The notes beneath the pieces were generated by a model. The model saw only the letters and a program-made list of their open reading frames with translations. It was not told the DNA's origin and made no database searches. The translations under genes and the position numbers were made by a program. This document shows positions 46,046 through 58,366 of a DNA stretch of 64,000 nucleotides, piece after piece (the stretch's first letter is position 1; each line of letters opens with the position of its first letter). Origin of the DNA: Phycomyces blakesleeanus NRRL 1555(-). Taxonomy: Eukaryota > Mucoromycota > Mucoromycetes > Mucorales > Phycomycetaceae. Location: NCBI RefSeq assembly GCF_001638985.1, contig NW_017265151.1:869757-933756 (forward strand). The letters are read 5' to 3'.

Positions 46046-49000
46046 ATACCTATACACACACACATATATATACATACACACCCACACGCATACATACATA
46101 CAAAACAAATCTGATTCAGGAAATCCTATTAAAGTGTTTGTGGTCCGCAACCATATCTTATGTACACCGATACGGTGCATCTTTTTAACAAGAACCTTAT
46201 GATAGTAGCAACTTTAGAACTATTTGGATTACACAATGATAGCATCAAGTCTTTAAAATAGGTAATTAGGCTAGGGACAGTCTGTTTCTTTTTTTTTCTA
46301 GCATCATTCGTTCTGACAAACAACTCATACTTTCTCAAACCTGGATATAGTTTCTATGTTTCGCACAAAATCAGACCAATTTGATATCAATTTACATTAT
46401 ACACAGTATTTATTATGACCAGTATGTTAATATGATTATATAATTATATTGAAATTTTCCCGAATTCAAGTATTTTTTATTGATATACATTATAACATTA
46501 AACAAATAAAGTTGGTCCACACACGTACACACACACATACATACATGTATGCTGAAGTTTTGAAATTGTCTTGAAATTGATTTTAGAAATGTATTTTGGA
46601 ATTCATGATCAAGTACTGCTGTCAAGAAGTATGCGTATATATCGATTTGTAGTGCATTTATTCTGCTCTGATATCTAAAACTCTTGGATGATTGTTGTCT
46701 AAATAAATAATAAAGTAGACGGGAAATTAGAGAGGGTGTCGAGTTATGATAATTTCAAGATGACTAAAAAATAATTATTTGTAAAACCCAATCAAAAATA
46801 AGAATAAAGCTCAGACACAGTTATGAATATTATAAGTTGAAAACATTGATACTAAGAAATTTAGAGGAAATAGACCTTAATAAACTTGACTTTCCAAGGC
46901 CTATTTTATTAAGTAAGTATGAAGAAGAGGCTACTGGCTATCATACATTTTGTTTTGAAGTGGGAAAAATAAGCCCAATTTTTACTAGAAATTTAGTGAG
47001 CATTTGAAGTAAAAAATCAGGGATTACCTAACTTTTGGCTTAAAATGCTCACTAAATGGCCTCCACCATGAAATTTGCAAAACAAGTATTGGAATTTAAT
47101 TCGCCGCGTAAAATAAAAAATTGCAAACATTTTCAATTCAGGCTCGAAGACACCCTCTCTATTGTTAAAAGACCGGTGTATTTGAGTATTTAATAAACTC
47201 CTGACACTTTTGATACAAATACACAACTCATAATGTTGTCGTAAAACTGGCAATTATTTTGTGCTCAACTTGAGAATTTTTGAACAGCTATTTAATAATT
47301 ACTACAAGATACTCTATAATGGTTTATAGTCGCAATTTGGGATAATAAGGATTTGCTTGATAAATCATGTAGCTAAAGACTTTTTATCTAGAAATTGTTT
47401 ATTCATAATACTGTGAATAGAGTCTATGTTTCCACCTACTCCTCAACTTGCTTTAATTCAACAACAGCAACAACAACAGCCTTGTATTTGTATTCATATA
47501 TGTACGAGGACTAGAAAGAGCAAAAGAACAGAAAAATGTGGAAAAATCACAAGCTGTATCGTTGTGCTTTTGGCACACTGGAAACGTTAATTGCTTTAGT
47601 TTCTTAAATGATGTTGAGAGAATGTATACCAGATTGGCTTGACTATTTGAGATATATTGGACACACCTCTCTAAATGTGAAATGTATTTGTCAAACAAAG
47701 GATATTTATTTATTTTTAATATTAGTGTGAGAATATGTATTGAAAGAAAACGAAAATAAAGAAAAGGCTTACAAATATCTTTATGAAATGAATACGGCGA
47801 TTTCGTATTTCTTTTTGCAAGAGGTAGACAAATGATCCAGCTCTTAACTTAGCAGATGTTCTCACCCTCAAATTGTGTAACAAGAAAGTACAAAAGAAGA
47901 TATTAGCGGTAAAGCATCTGGCTTAAAGGATTGAGTTTGTGTGTCAAGATCGTTTGATGCCAAGGGAGTCAATATATTAACTACTCATAAAGTCATTGTC
48001 TCACATATACTTTGTCTCTTGATAATTTTATAGCCTAGAAAATTATCGAGTACAAGGTTGAGATCACTTCATGACCTACTCTAATCAACTCTTAGCAGTA
48101 ATTTACACAGCTAATTTCATATGTATCGCAAAAATAGATAGTTAAATGATCCAGGGTTCTTTTTTTGAAAGAAAAAGTAACAAATTATTGATTATTCAAT
48201 TGAAACATTAATTGGATCGAATCCGTTTATCCAATATCCATTAATAAAAATAATCTGCAAGTGAACTGACTGCTATACTTGATCTACATATATAAACGGC
48301 TCAAATATTGCAAACTAAATGTGTGCTACAGAAGAATAAACACGTAAGCAAAAGACCAGGGATGGTAACTAAAAGGTTTCTCTTGTAGACTTCATTTTCG
48401 ACTATATATGTATACATTTTTATGATCTTGTAATCCAAATCAAAACGGCAAGTCGTACAGCTCATCTAATTTTACTGCATGTATTATATTGAGTCTATTA
48501 ACTTAAAAGTAGTTTGTTGTTGAACATAAAGACTATTAATATAACACTACCGGTACCTGTGTCCTGTTCACTTGTTTTGTGGATCAAGAACTGTTCCTTT
48601 AATACAAAACTTTGAGACAGAATTATAGTGCCTACACTTGTAAATTTGAATCTGAATCTAATTTTTCTCTCACACTATCCTTTCACACACGGACAAAAAT
48701 GGGTCTCCTAATGTTTGGATGTTAACCAATGACACTCAGATATTTACAGATGTTCAGCACTAATTACCATACCCATATTATATATGAATACAAAGTTACC
48801 AAGATGTTGAGCTAGATTAAACACATACTCTTATATTGATATCCAAGCTTATCAATGATAGTACCTGCTTATATTCCAGTCATTCCAGTCATTCTTATGA
48901 TTAGGATATGTTTTTTGTCATACCATAACAGTTTTACTCAAATCCAAGAACTGTACATGTCCTTTAAAATCCTTAAGAAATACAAGTATTTTTAGAGTCT

Positions 49001-49549
49001 TCCAATAGGATTCATGAAACTAGATGTGTAGTTGTAGTTGGTACTTGCAATTCAAGGTGCACGACATGAACTCGCAAATTTAGACAAAAATTCATATGCT
49101 TGTAGATTTGAGGCACAGTACCTTTGTGTGTTCTTAAATTATCATTATTATCTAGGGTTCCACTGATCGTGTGTATTTCACCTGGCGATACATATTAAAC
49201 ACTGTAATTTCTAAATCGTCCTCCATAAAAGTCCAAATTTAGACTCTTTTTCAAAAGATAAAATGGTATGTACTACGCCGGCTTGAATGACAGACTTAAG
49301 CTACATGGATCACAGTTTATTTCGGTAAAGTACATTTTTACCAAGCACTCAAGAATGGAATAATTAATACGTATGCAATGCCTTCTTTGAATAAGGTAAT
49401 ACATGGACATTACAGGGTCTACAATTCAAGTAAGCTGTTGAATATGTTATTGTGCTCTACAAAAAAAAACATATATAAACTCCGAGCTATTTTGCTTTAT
49501 ATCTACCTCATCACAATCATCTTGTCTTTTTCAATCAACAGCCCTAGTC
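46046..49549. other. Intergenic region
   Basis: About 3.5 kb without a supportable gene, containing the element at 46730-47159. The right end, from about 49300, should hold the promoter of the first lipase; a TATATAA stretch lies about 80 bases before its ATG. Confidence 0.5.
46730..47159. mobile_element. Non-autonomous Tc1/mariner-type element (430 bp) with TA target-site duplication
   Basis: The ends GAGAGGGTGTC and GACACCCTCTC form an exact 11-base terminal inverted repeat, and both ends are flanked directly by TA, the duplication made by Tc1/mariner transposases. The left end continues GAGTTATGATAATTTCAAG; a near copy of this stretch lies at about 39490 and a weaker one near 42200. The interior has no transposase. 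Confidence 0.6.
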
Positions 49550-51237
49550 ATGAAGATCACTAAATTGTCTGTTCTTTCCATCTCCATTGTCTTGGCTTTT
49601 TCTCAATTAGCAGCAGCCGCTCCAGTAAAAGATAACCATGTATCTCTTGTACCTAGAGATTATGTTCTTCCACCTGTAATTGATTCTCGCACCACTGTCT
49701 CTGGAAGTGTGCCAGTCGTTGATCTTACTACTGAAGATACCGCAAGGTCCAACAATGGTCCTCTCCCTAAAGATGTTGAACTAACCAATGGCATTGGTGT
49801 CAACGCAACCTCAGGACCATCCCAAGTCCAAGCTTTAGTAGCCGTTAGCAAGTCTGTTAGTGTTGCCTCTGCAGCTCAGGTTCAAGATTTAAAGCTTTTC
49901 ACCCAATTGTCTGCCAATGCCTACTGCCGCATCGTTGTTCCCCTCAACCAGTGGACTTGTGACCATTGCTCTGCGGATGAAACCCTTGTCAGTACATTTT
50001 TTACTGTATTGATCGATACAAATGGCTTTATTACCAGAAACGATAAGACAAAGACCATCAATCTTGTCTTCAGGGGTAATTATATATCAATATATATACA
50101 CATTAAAAAGAATCTGGACTAAAATGCTTTTAATATTTAGGAACAAACTCATTCCAAAACTTCTTTACTGTAAGATATATTTGCTTTTATACGTAAACCG
50201 AATACCAACTAATCTTATACATTCATACACCTTTTTAGGACATTACTCTTATCACTCAAAGCTATCCTCCCGTAAAGAATGCCCGGATCCATGTCGGTAA
50301 GTATAAAAATCCAAATAATAAAAGGAATGCCTGCTTCTAAAGTTTGAGTCCTTTAGAAGTTAATAAAATATATTTATATATCTTTGTTTTTAAATAGGCT
50401 TTTATACTGCTTACTTGGATGTTCAGAAGTCAGTTATCTCTACTATGATTGAGCAAATCAGCAAGTATCCTAGCTACAATGTCGCAGTTTCCGGGTAAGA
50501 TAAAAGGCAAAACACATAGCTCTTGGAACCAATAGAAATATTAACCAGGGGTCTACTATATCATATTAGACATTCACTTGGTGGTGCCCTTGCTGTAATT
50601 GCTACTATGGATCTTTACCAGCGCGATACTCGCTTCAACTCGAATAATTTATTTCTCCGCACATATGGTATATTCATTTATTTGTATTTACTGACTATCA
50701 TTGTCTGTTTCGGTTGTTTACTTGGTTTTCTTTTGTTTACCTAAGGTCAACCTCGTATCGGAAACCCTGACCTTGGTTATTACCTTGCCGGAACTGGCAT
50801 TGAATACAAGCGTACAGTCAATGACCGTGACAGTAAGTGCACATTTACTTCACAACTTGCTTTGTCCACAGTCTAATGATACTTATATTCTTGGTTTTAT
50901 AGTGGTTCCTCATCTCCCTCCTCTCTCAAGTGATTACATGCACGTTGGTACTGAGCACTGGAAAAGAGACGATGGATCAGTCAGTAAGTATCAAGCAGAA
51001 ATATATTATTCGAGTTAATGAGTTGAAATACTAATCTAATTAATATTTCTTTTTTATTTTTTAATAGAAATTTGCACTAATTTTGAATCCAGTGGGTGCT
51101 CCAATTCGATCGTTCCTTTTACTACTATTGTCGATCATCTATCGTAAGCTGAACTACTCTATTAATTGAGTACATACACAACTGACAATCTATACTTCGA
51201 TAGGTACTTCGACATTAATACAGGATTGTGTCTCTAA
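49550..51237 (+). CDS. Secreted triacylglycerol lipase, Rhizopus/Rhizomucor type (lipase A of three), spliced
   Basis: Nine exons (49550-50075, 50141-50169, 50239-50296, 50398-50494, 50570-50667, 50746-50832, 50903-50983, 51068-51143, 51204-51237) give 361 residues. A signal peptide (SIVLAFSQLAAAA) is followed by a propeptide of about 90 residues with the blocks LPPVIDSRTT and NGPLPKDVE shared with its paralogues. The mature class 3 alpha/beta-hydrolase then has AYCRIVVPLNQWTC, VFRGTNS (oxyanion hole), GHSLGG (nucleophile Ser 239), NDRDMVPHLPP (Asp 298) and DHLSYFDINTGLCL (His 349). The six cysteines match the family disulfide pattern. It hydrolyses triglycerides outside the cell. A TATATAA stretch lies about 80 bases upstream of the ATG. 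Confidence 0.95.
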
Positions 51238-52580
51238 ATCTTTAATGTTACAGTGTGTACCAGAGTGTTTGGTTGGATCTGGAATTTTTATTTAAACACT
51301 ATTTAATTTATTCAATAAATATATATTTTATTTCTTTACTCCAAGAGTGCATTTTTTAGACAACAATATACACATATACATGATATATATTCAAGCATAT
51401 GTAGTCGCTAAGTAGAGACCGGGTATCATTTATCCAAATTTAAATGATCACTTAATACTAAGATCGGGATTTTATGGAGGTGACTTGATATTCAAAGCAC
51501 ACAATGTTTGATGCAGCCATAAATATGATATTTGCCTCAATGACGCCAATCGACCTATTACAGCTCATGGCTGACAGTTCTGCTCTGTTCTTTTTCTTCA
51601 TCTAGATTGTGAGTGAATTGTGGTACCTTTATATTACCGACCTTTTTTTCATATATATATATTCTCTAAGCTATATTCTTTCTGTACTTTTCTTCTTTTT
51701 CATTTATGATTTCGTACAAGTCAGCTCACAGCAGTAAATACTTGACAAACTTTTGAAGTGGTATACTAACACTATATAAATGGAGCTCATTGTTTCTCGG
51801 GAAACAGTAGTTATCAAAATAGCCAGTATAGTTATTTGACGCCGTAGAAAAAAAAAGAAAGTTATACAGCTTATTTTTTATAATACGAAACACTTTAGCG
51901 GAAAAATAGATAGCCTATCATGCAAATTAGAGATGAGTTTGCTGCATGTGAAGTGGGAACAGCAACACTTTGCCCAAAGCCTTCTGATACTATTTTATAA
52001 ATAAAATCTTGTGGCATTACATTCTAGCTTTTGTATAATTAAGTGTAACGTGAAAATATTTGCTGGAGGGTAAAAATAAGTATTAGCATGCGCAAAAGAA
52101 AAGTGTTTCTTTTTGTATTTTAACTCCACTTTATGCAGCCACAATGAGAATATGTTTTTGGCCTAAGTATTAGATGTTCCTGTAGAGCAATTGCTTTTCT
52201 GTCCAATTTATTCTCTTCTGCTCTTCCATAAAAGATTAAAACTGTATAAACAATAAGAACAAGAAGTTAGTGTGGCTGTAAAGAAATGTGTATAGATAGA
52301 TTTAAAGATTTTGGCCTACAAAGCTTAACAGATGTTAGTAAATCTAATGATTCTCGAAAGTTTTTTCTCTCTTCTCTATTCTATTTACACCGTGTGCTTA
52401 TTTATTTTAGAGCAGTAAATACTTGTACACTAGCTCCCATGACCTTCAGGGTTACTCAGGTACCAAAAGTGAAATTAGTTCTTTATAAGAATAAATTCCT
52501 GTAACCAATAAGCTGGGTCTTTAATTTGAATTAGCAAACAAGAATTTACTTCTCGTCTTCAAACATCCGCAAAAATCATA

Positions 52581-52925
52581 CAGTCAAAGCTCGATATAGT
52601 GATATGGATGGTGGACAGAAATTTTATCACTATCACTATATCGAGCGTGTTTTTTTCTTACTCCACGCATTATTTAGTGATATTTCTAATGCCGCTGTGA
52701 GTGACTACTGTTTTCTAATAGGATTTATAGTATTTTGTCTAAGAAACTGGGCTTGCTTTAAAATGCTAAATAAAATATATACTACATTTATTTTTTTATA
52801 GTACAAAAATAAACTCAGAGCTCGATACAGTGATAATAAGGAGGCACGGACCCAAATTTTCCAAAAAATTATCACTATATCGCGATTATCACTATATCGA
52901 ATATCACTATACCGAGCTTTGACTG
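52581..52925. mobile_element. Pogo-like non-autonomous element (345 bp) with TA duplication and internal copies of its own ends
   Basis: The left end CAGTCAAAGCTCGATATAGT matches the inverted right end (TACCGAGCTTTGACTG) and both are flanked by TA. Further copies of the same end lie inside: TATCACTATATCGAGCG near 52631-52647, CAGAGCTCGATACAGTGATA near 52816-52835, and two more TATCACTATATCG copies at 52870-52900. The structure looks like two or more short foldback units joined or nested. No transposase is present. Confidence 0.7.
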
Positions 52926-53263
52926 TATCCTTTTTGATGCACAGAAAGATCAAGGTACAGATTCAAACTGAAAACATAGTAAAGCTCATATATACATAAT
53001 TAAATTATGTCATTTCTCTGATATATAGAGTGGACAATTTATTATTGAATGGAGCTCTATTTAGTGAATAAAATATTAATCCCGTATATCCTTCCCTTTG
53101 ACCCTTTTAATATTGAGCCCAAAATATAAAATTATATATATATGCTATTCTTTATAGTAAACAGGATCTACTAAAAAATCTGGGCTGACAATAGTATACA
53201 TGTATATAAGTGTTGGGGTAGCTTTAAATTTTCTAATTTTCGATCATTTTGGATAGACAGTAT

Positions 53264-53333
53264 AGTCAGAGCCCGATATAGTGAAAATAATGGGGAAAGA
53301 AAAGGCATACTACTGCCACTATATCAAGCTTTA
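53264..53333. mobile_element. Second short palindromic pogo-like unit
   Basis: AGTCAGAGCCCGATATAGTG faces CCACTATATCAAGCTTTA about 30 bases further on. It is the same terminal motif as in the element at 52581, reduced to a 70-base hairpin-like unit. The distal base pairs have diverged. Confidence 0.55.
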
Positions 53334-53718
53334 TGTGTACTCAGGTAGGTAGCATCTCAGTACACACCAATTCTGTGCCGTTTGTACTTCCTGAAAGTCA
53401 GAAGTAATTTACAAATATTAAGTACAGTCTTACGATCAATTCGTATTTATCAGCTTTTATTTTTATATATTATCTTGGCACAAACACAAAATTTGCTGAC
53501 TGTTTTAGAAATATTATTGGAGTTAATAACTAATTGTATATTGACTGGAAAATATATACATAAATCAAAAGTTCCGAGGCTTTCCAAAGCTTTCATATAT
53601 TTATTATTATTATTATTATTTAATTATTTATACTAATTAATATGAAATATGTAATAAGATTTTCAAAGAATCACTAGACCGTGCTAAAGTGATCCTTAGT
53701 ATTAAAAACAAGATTTTT

Positions 53719-55346
53719 TTAAAGGCACAGCCCTGTGTTTACACCAAAGTAACTGTAAGAATAAATAAGTATTGGGTTGGTAAAGAGTAAATTAATGTGT
53801 TTATTATAGGAACTTACGATAGGTGATCGAGTACAGAAGTAAAAGGGACAATCGAATTTGAGCAATCCCGGGAATCAAGTACTGTGTTGCAGATTTCTAT
53901 CAAACAAGTAATTATTAGAATATGTATTGAATATTCTGTGTTTTAATCCAAGAATAGTTTTCAATACTTACTGACAGCTTTGTTGCTTTTAATCCAATAC
54001 TCATCACCATTATGGTAGTATCCAATTGCTTGAGGAAGAAGATGGGGAATTACTGTCGAAAATAAGGACAAATAAAAGTTGAGTACAATAGGGCATTACA
54101 TATACTTAAAGAACTTATACTTACTATCACGATTATTAACTACACGCTGAATCTTGATACCAGTTCCAGCAGCGTAGTATGCAAATTCCTTATTTCCAAT
54201 ACGAGGCGATCCTTTGTGGTTACAATAGTGTGTTAGCTATTTTGTTTGAGACAATCAAGGCTACCAATAGCTTAAATTACCAAATGTGTAAACAACAAGG
54301 TTACTTGAAGTGAAGCGGGTGTCTCGTTGGTATAGATCCATAGCAGAAATTACAGCAACAGCACCACCAAGAGAGTGCCTAGTAATAAGTAATAAAATGT
54401 AATTGTTATTATTTTTCTTCGGCAAAACGGCATATTTATGGCTTACCCTGATACAGTAACCTTGTAGCCTGAGTATTTTGTAATCTGGTCAATCATTGAT
54501 GATACAACAATATTTTGGACCTCTAGGTACGAGTTGTAGAAGCCTAAGAAATTATATTGCATCAGTAATCCAAGATATGACTTTCATAATATAGCTTTTT
54601 TATGTACCTGTATGTAATCGAGCACCTTTTACAGGAGGATATGGTTGAGAAACCAATTCAATGTCCTATTTCATTCATGTTTAAATACATATGTAATACC
54701 AGTATTGGATTTATACATTCTTTACTTACAGTTATAAAGCTTCTAATTGAGTTTGTGCCTATTAAACAAAAGATAGTGTTAGTAGTCTTTTCTTTCTGAA
54801 AGCATTTTATTTGCACAAACCTCTGAAAGACAAGTTAATTGTTTTAGCCTTATCATTTCTTACAATAAAGCCACTCGTATCGAATATTAATGAAGAAAAC
54901 GATTTGACAAGAGTATCATCCTTTGAACAGTGAGGGCAAGCCCATATATTAAGCGGAACAACAGTACGACAGTAGGAGTTTGCGGCAAGTGCTGTATATA
55001 GCTTCAGCTCATTGATTTGTTGAGTGGTAGCAAAAATACCAGAATCGCTACTTTCTGTTATAACCCGTACTCTGGAGGGGACAGAAGTTGCATTCATGGC
55101 TATACCCTCTTTACTCTCAGTACCCGCGGCAAGAGGACCATTGAGTTTCTCGGCTGAAACTTCGGCATCAAAATCAATTTCAGGTACGGTTCCTGGGATT
55201 GTTGCGCGACTGGTAATTACAGGCGGGAGAATATAGCCTCTGGCAACAAGTGATCCACTACCAGCCTGAACAGGGGCGGCCATGACTGAAGAGGATAAAG
55301 CCACTATTACAGAAATGGCAATTGCGGAAAAGGAAGAAGTCTTCAT
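53719..55346 (-). CDS. Secreted triacylglycerol lipase, Rhizopus/Rhizomucor type (lipase B of three), spliced
   Basis: Nine exons (55346-54821, 54758-54730, 54665-54608, 54543-54447, 54378-54281, 54211-54125, 54052-53972, 53896-53818, 53752-53719) give 362 residues; exon lengths equal those of lipase A except exon 8 (three bases longer). A signal peptide (AIAISVIVALSSSVMAA) and propeptide (YILPPVITSRATIPGTVP, LNGPLAAGTE) precede the hydrolase: AYCRTVV-type start (here NSYCRTVVPLNIWACPHC), SFRGTNS, GHSLGG (Ser 239), NNRDIIPHLLP (Asp 298) and DHLSYFGVNTGLCL (His 350). All catalytic residues and cysteines are present, so it should be active. It is transcribed toward lipase A and in the same direction as lipase C. 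Confidence 0.95.
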
Positions 55347-58300
55347 TACTATTACTGTTTTTCAAAGTTGGATGAGAAAGAGTGTCGATAAAAAGAAACG
55401 AAGAAGATTATCTTCTCTTTATATACAGACACGCAGACACATACACACCATCTCTAATTTACCAGAGATATTTGATAGAATTTGTGTCTATGAACCGGTT
55501 ATTCCACAGAAATGGTGTACTACTTGCACAGAAAAAGTGCTTGCATATGTGAGCTTTGTGTCTTGAATACACTAGAAAAAATATATGTAAATCTGAAATA
55601 TGCCTTACGATAGCGTTTTTTTTGGTCATTCAAGAGGGTAACACACGTATTACAGCCACTTTTGATTCAATATAGATGTGGGTTTTTCAAAGACTTTACA
55701 TGCATTGACAGGTGCAAAACACACGATCAGTGGAACACCCTTATACAGTTGTTCAAATATTTATTATAATTATTTATTTTAACCCTAGGAACTCTTTCCC
55801 TTGTCTTTATTTAAATGTTAATAAACGCAATTTACATTAAATTAATAGATATTATATAATATTATATACTTTATTTTATATTTATTAAACATTAAAGTAT
55901 AGATTACTATAACTAATGTGTGTGATCTATTTGGAAGAGAGGTACGGCTTCTCAATAGAACTAAAGAACTTCTTGTATGATAAAGAATTCCCCACATACA
56001 CGCCTAAAAATAAGTAGCTAGTGTGGCGTTTTATAGAAGTCACTCGAGTATGATTATCACAATAAGGGTACAACTCTTGCTACTAAGAGCAAAAAGCAAA
56101 AAAAATAAAAAAAAATAACAGTAAATAGATATTGATTGTACACATCTTGTGTTTTTTTTTATTTGCAGTTCCAATTAAGGAATTTGATGGGCTAGGATTG
56201 ATCTTAAAAGATATAATAAACGCGGAGAAGATGTGTGATGGGGAAAACGCATTTGGTAATATTCCATGAGCACAAACTGATGTTGGGAGATTACAAGTAG
56301 TCGCCAGATTCACTCCGGCTCTGAGACGTTCATTGTTACATAGCACAAGTAAGCTCGAGGCTTGAACAATAATATATTAAAGTAGTATCCAGTGTTATAC
56401 CAAGCAATTCCTCTCCCGTTTGCAAGACATACAGGTAAGCGAATGCTATAGAATTACTAAGGCTTTTCTTTAATGTCTTTTTTTTTGTAAATCAAATTTA
56501 AGATAATGTAAGAGCCTCTATAAATACAGTTATTTTACTATCATTTTCTTTAATCAATTAAATACTTAAATAAGCACTACTTACTACTGTTTAATATATA
56601 TGGCTTTAAAATGAAATAAAATAAATTCTATAAACGATGTCAGCAAGAGCTAACTCACTTTTTATAAATGTGAAAAGATATAAGAAAAAAAAGTAAGCAT
56701 CTAAAGCAGATCTAATGGCTTTGAAACTTCATATTGCCTTTAGCGTGATGGGACTATAAATTATCATGTTCCATTTAATAGAGTATCAAACTTAAGAAAA
56801 GGTATTTCCTCATCAATAGAACTAGTTTGATGACATATTATTAATAACAGATCTGTCTATTAGCATAAGCTTCTTAAAAAAAAGGACAATACAAAACTCT
56901 ATGGCTATCGTTAAAGTGTTTATAATTCATCATTATTAAGGCATGCTAGCTTTTAAACACTATAACTACTATCCGTTTTGGCCTCTTGATAATGAATTGC
57001 TCATAAATGGCTCTTGACTTCAAATACTCAGAACTGCTGGCATTCTGCTGAGAGTATTCGACTAAACATTTCTTTAAATCAAATCTAAATGTAACTCAGT
57101 GTCCTCAAGTTGAATATCGCTCGCTTGTTTGCAACTGTATTTCACACGGTTATTTTCCGTTCGTTAAAGGCCCGTTTGTCACTGGGTTGCGTATATTCAA
57201 GGGCATATAACAGCCAAGCACTTTTTAATTCAAAGAATAGAAATGTGTCTTTCTGTATTTCACCTTGAAAATGGTGCATGTGTTTTTATGAATTAAGACT
57301 ATTCACTTTTGCTCAAGTTTAATTTTATATATGGTGAAATAATCTAAATATACATATCAGCAATACAAACCAATGTACTCCTCATTCTTCCTATTAAATC
57401 ATGCTTGTCACACAAAGTTTTTTTCCTAAAAAAAAAGAAAAAGCTGTGTTACCAAAGGAAGCTTTTCTCCACTATATATATTATACATGTATTTCCTCTT
57501 ATTTAAAACTGTTAATCATCGGCTAAGTCCATCATTTTGTCAGATAGTTTACTTTACATTCTTATTAATGGTTTGAAAAGTTCTATAAGTAACTTATGAT
57601 ATGGCGTATACTATAGTTGGATATCCTTCCACCAAAATATACCTAATATTCGTGCCTTAACAAACGGATAATTTTAAGAAAATAAAATCTGACTAAATAG
57701 TGTCATGGCACAGGTACACTTTATTGCTTTACTGGCCAATTAATTCAAAGGCTTATAAAACCAAGTTGGTGATGTAGACTCAACTGAAGGATATAGAAAG
57801 AATTTGTAATGAAAATAATAAATCATCAAAATACACTCATACATAAATAGTGTACAGTTGAATTGTATATTCATTGGCACAAAACTCAAAGCTTACTTAA
57901 AAGTCACCTTGGAGTATGTGTATTCTTCTTCCACTGTAATACTCTAAATGGTCTTAACCATTTAGTGATAAAAAAAAGATCTTTACTTTAAAGTATATAT
58001 TCTTGCCAGGACCTATTACTATATCTTTTTTTATGATAAATTTGAAAAAAGTTATTTTAGAAATATACATTGTAATACTTTCAATAAAATATTAATCAAA
58101 TTGACTGTAAAAGTAGATATTTGAGTTTCTAGCTGTCTTGGCAGCATAATTAGTTACACTGAAAGAGTTTACCCGTAAATACATTATATTCACGATATTT
58201 TATAGATATCTACAAAGAAATTAATTTAACAAAATTAAATTCATAAAAAAGGTGGATTTATTAATTCTCTAAAAAGAGGTTTTTATTTAAAGAAAATGAT

Positions 58301-58366
58301 GCTATTTAAGCTAATAAATAAATTGATAAATAAATAAATAATGATTAAATGGATATAAATAAGGTA
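55347..58366. other. Intergenic region between lipases B and C
   Basis: About 3 kb, AT-rich, with no supportable gene. Its left part should hold the lipase B promoter; a TATATA stretch lies near 55420, about 75 bases upstream of the lipase B start. No clear repeats larger than short A/T runs. Confidence 0.5.

Larger units (their letters stand above)
51238..53718. other. Convergent intergenic region between lipases A and B
   Basis: About 2.5 kb between the 3' ends of two lipase genes. It contains a cluster of palindromic pogo-like terminal repeats (52581-52925 and 53264-53333), a TTA run near 53600, and otherwise AT-rich DNA without a gene. Confidence 0.55.

Noticed and set aside
47017..47253. 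78-residue minus-strand frame across the right end of the 430-bp element
   Set aside because: It spans the element boundary and a terminal repeat and shows no transposase motif.
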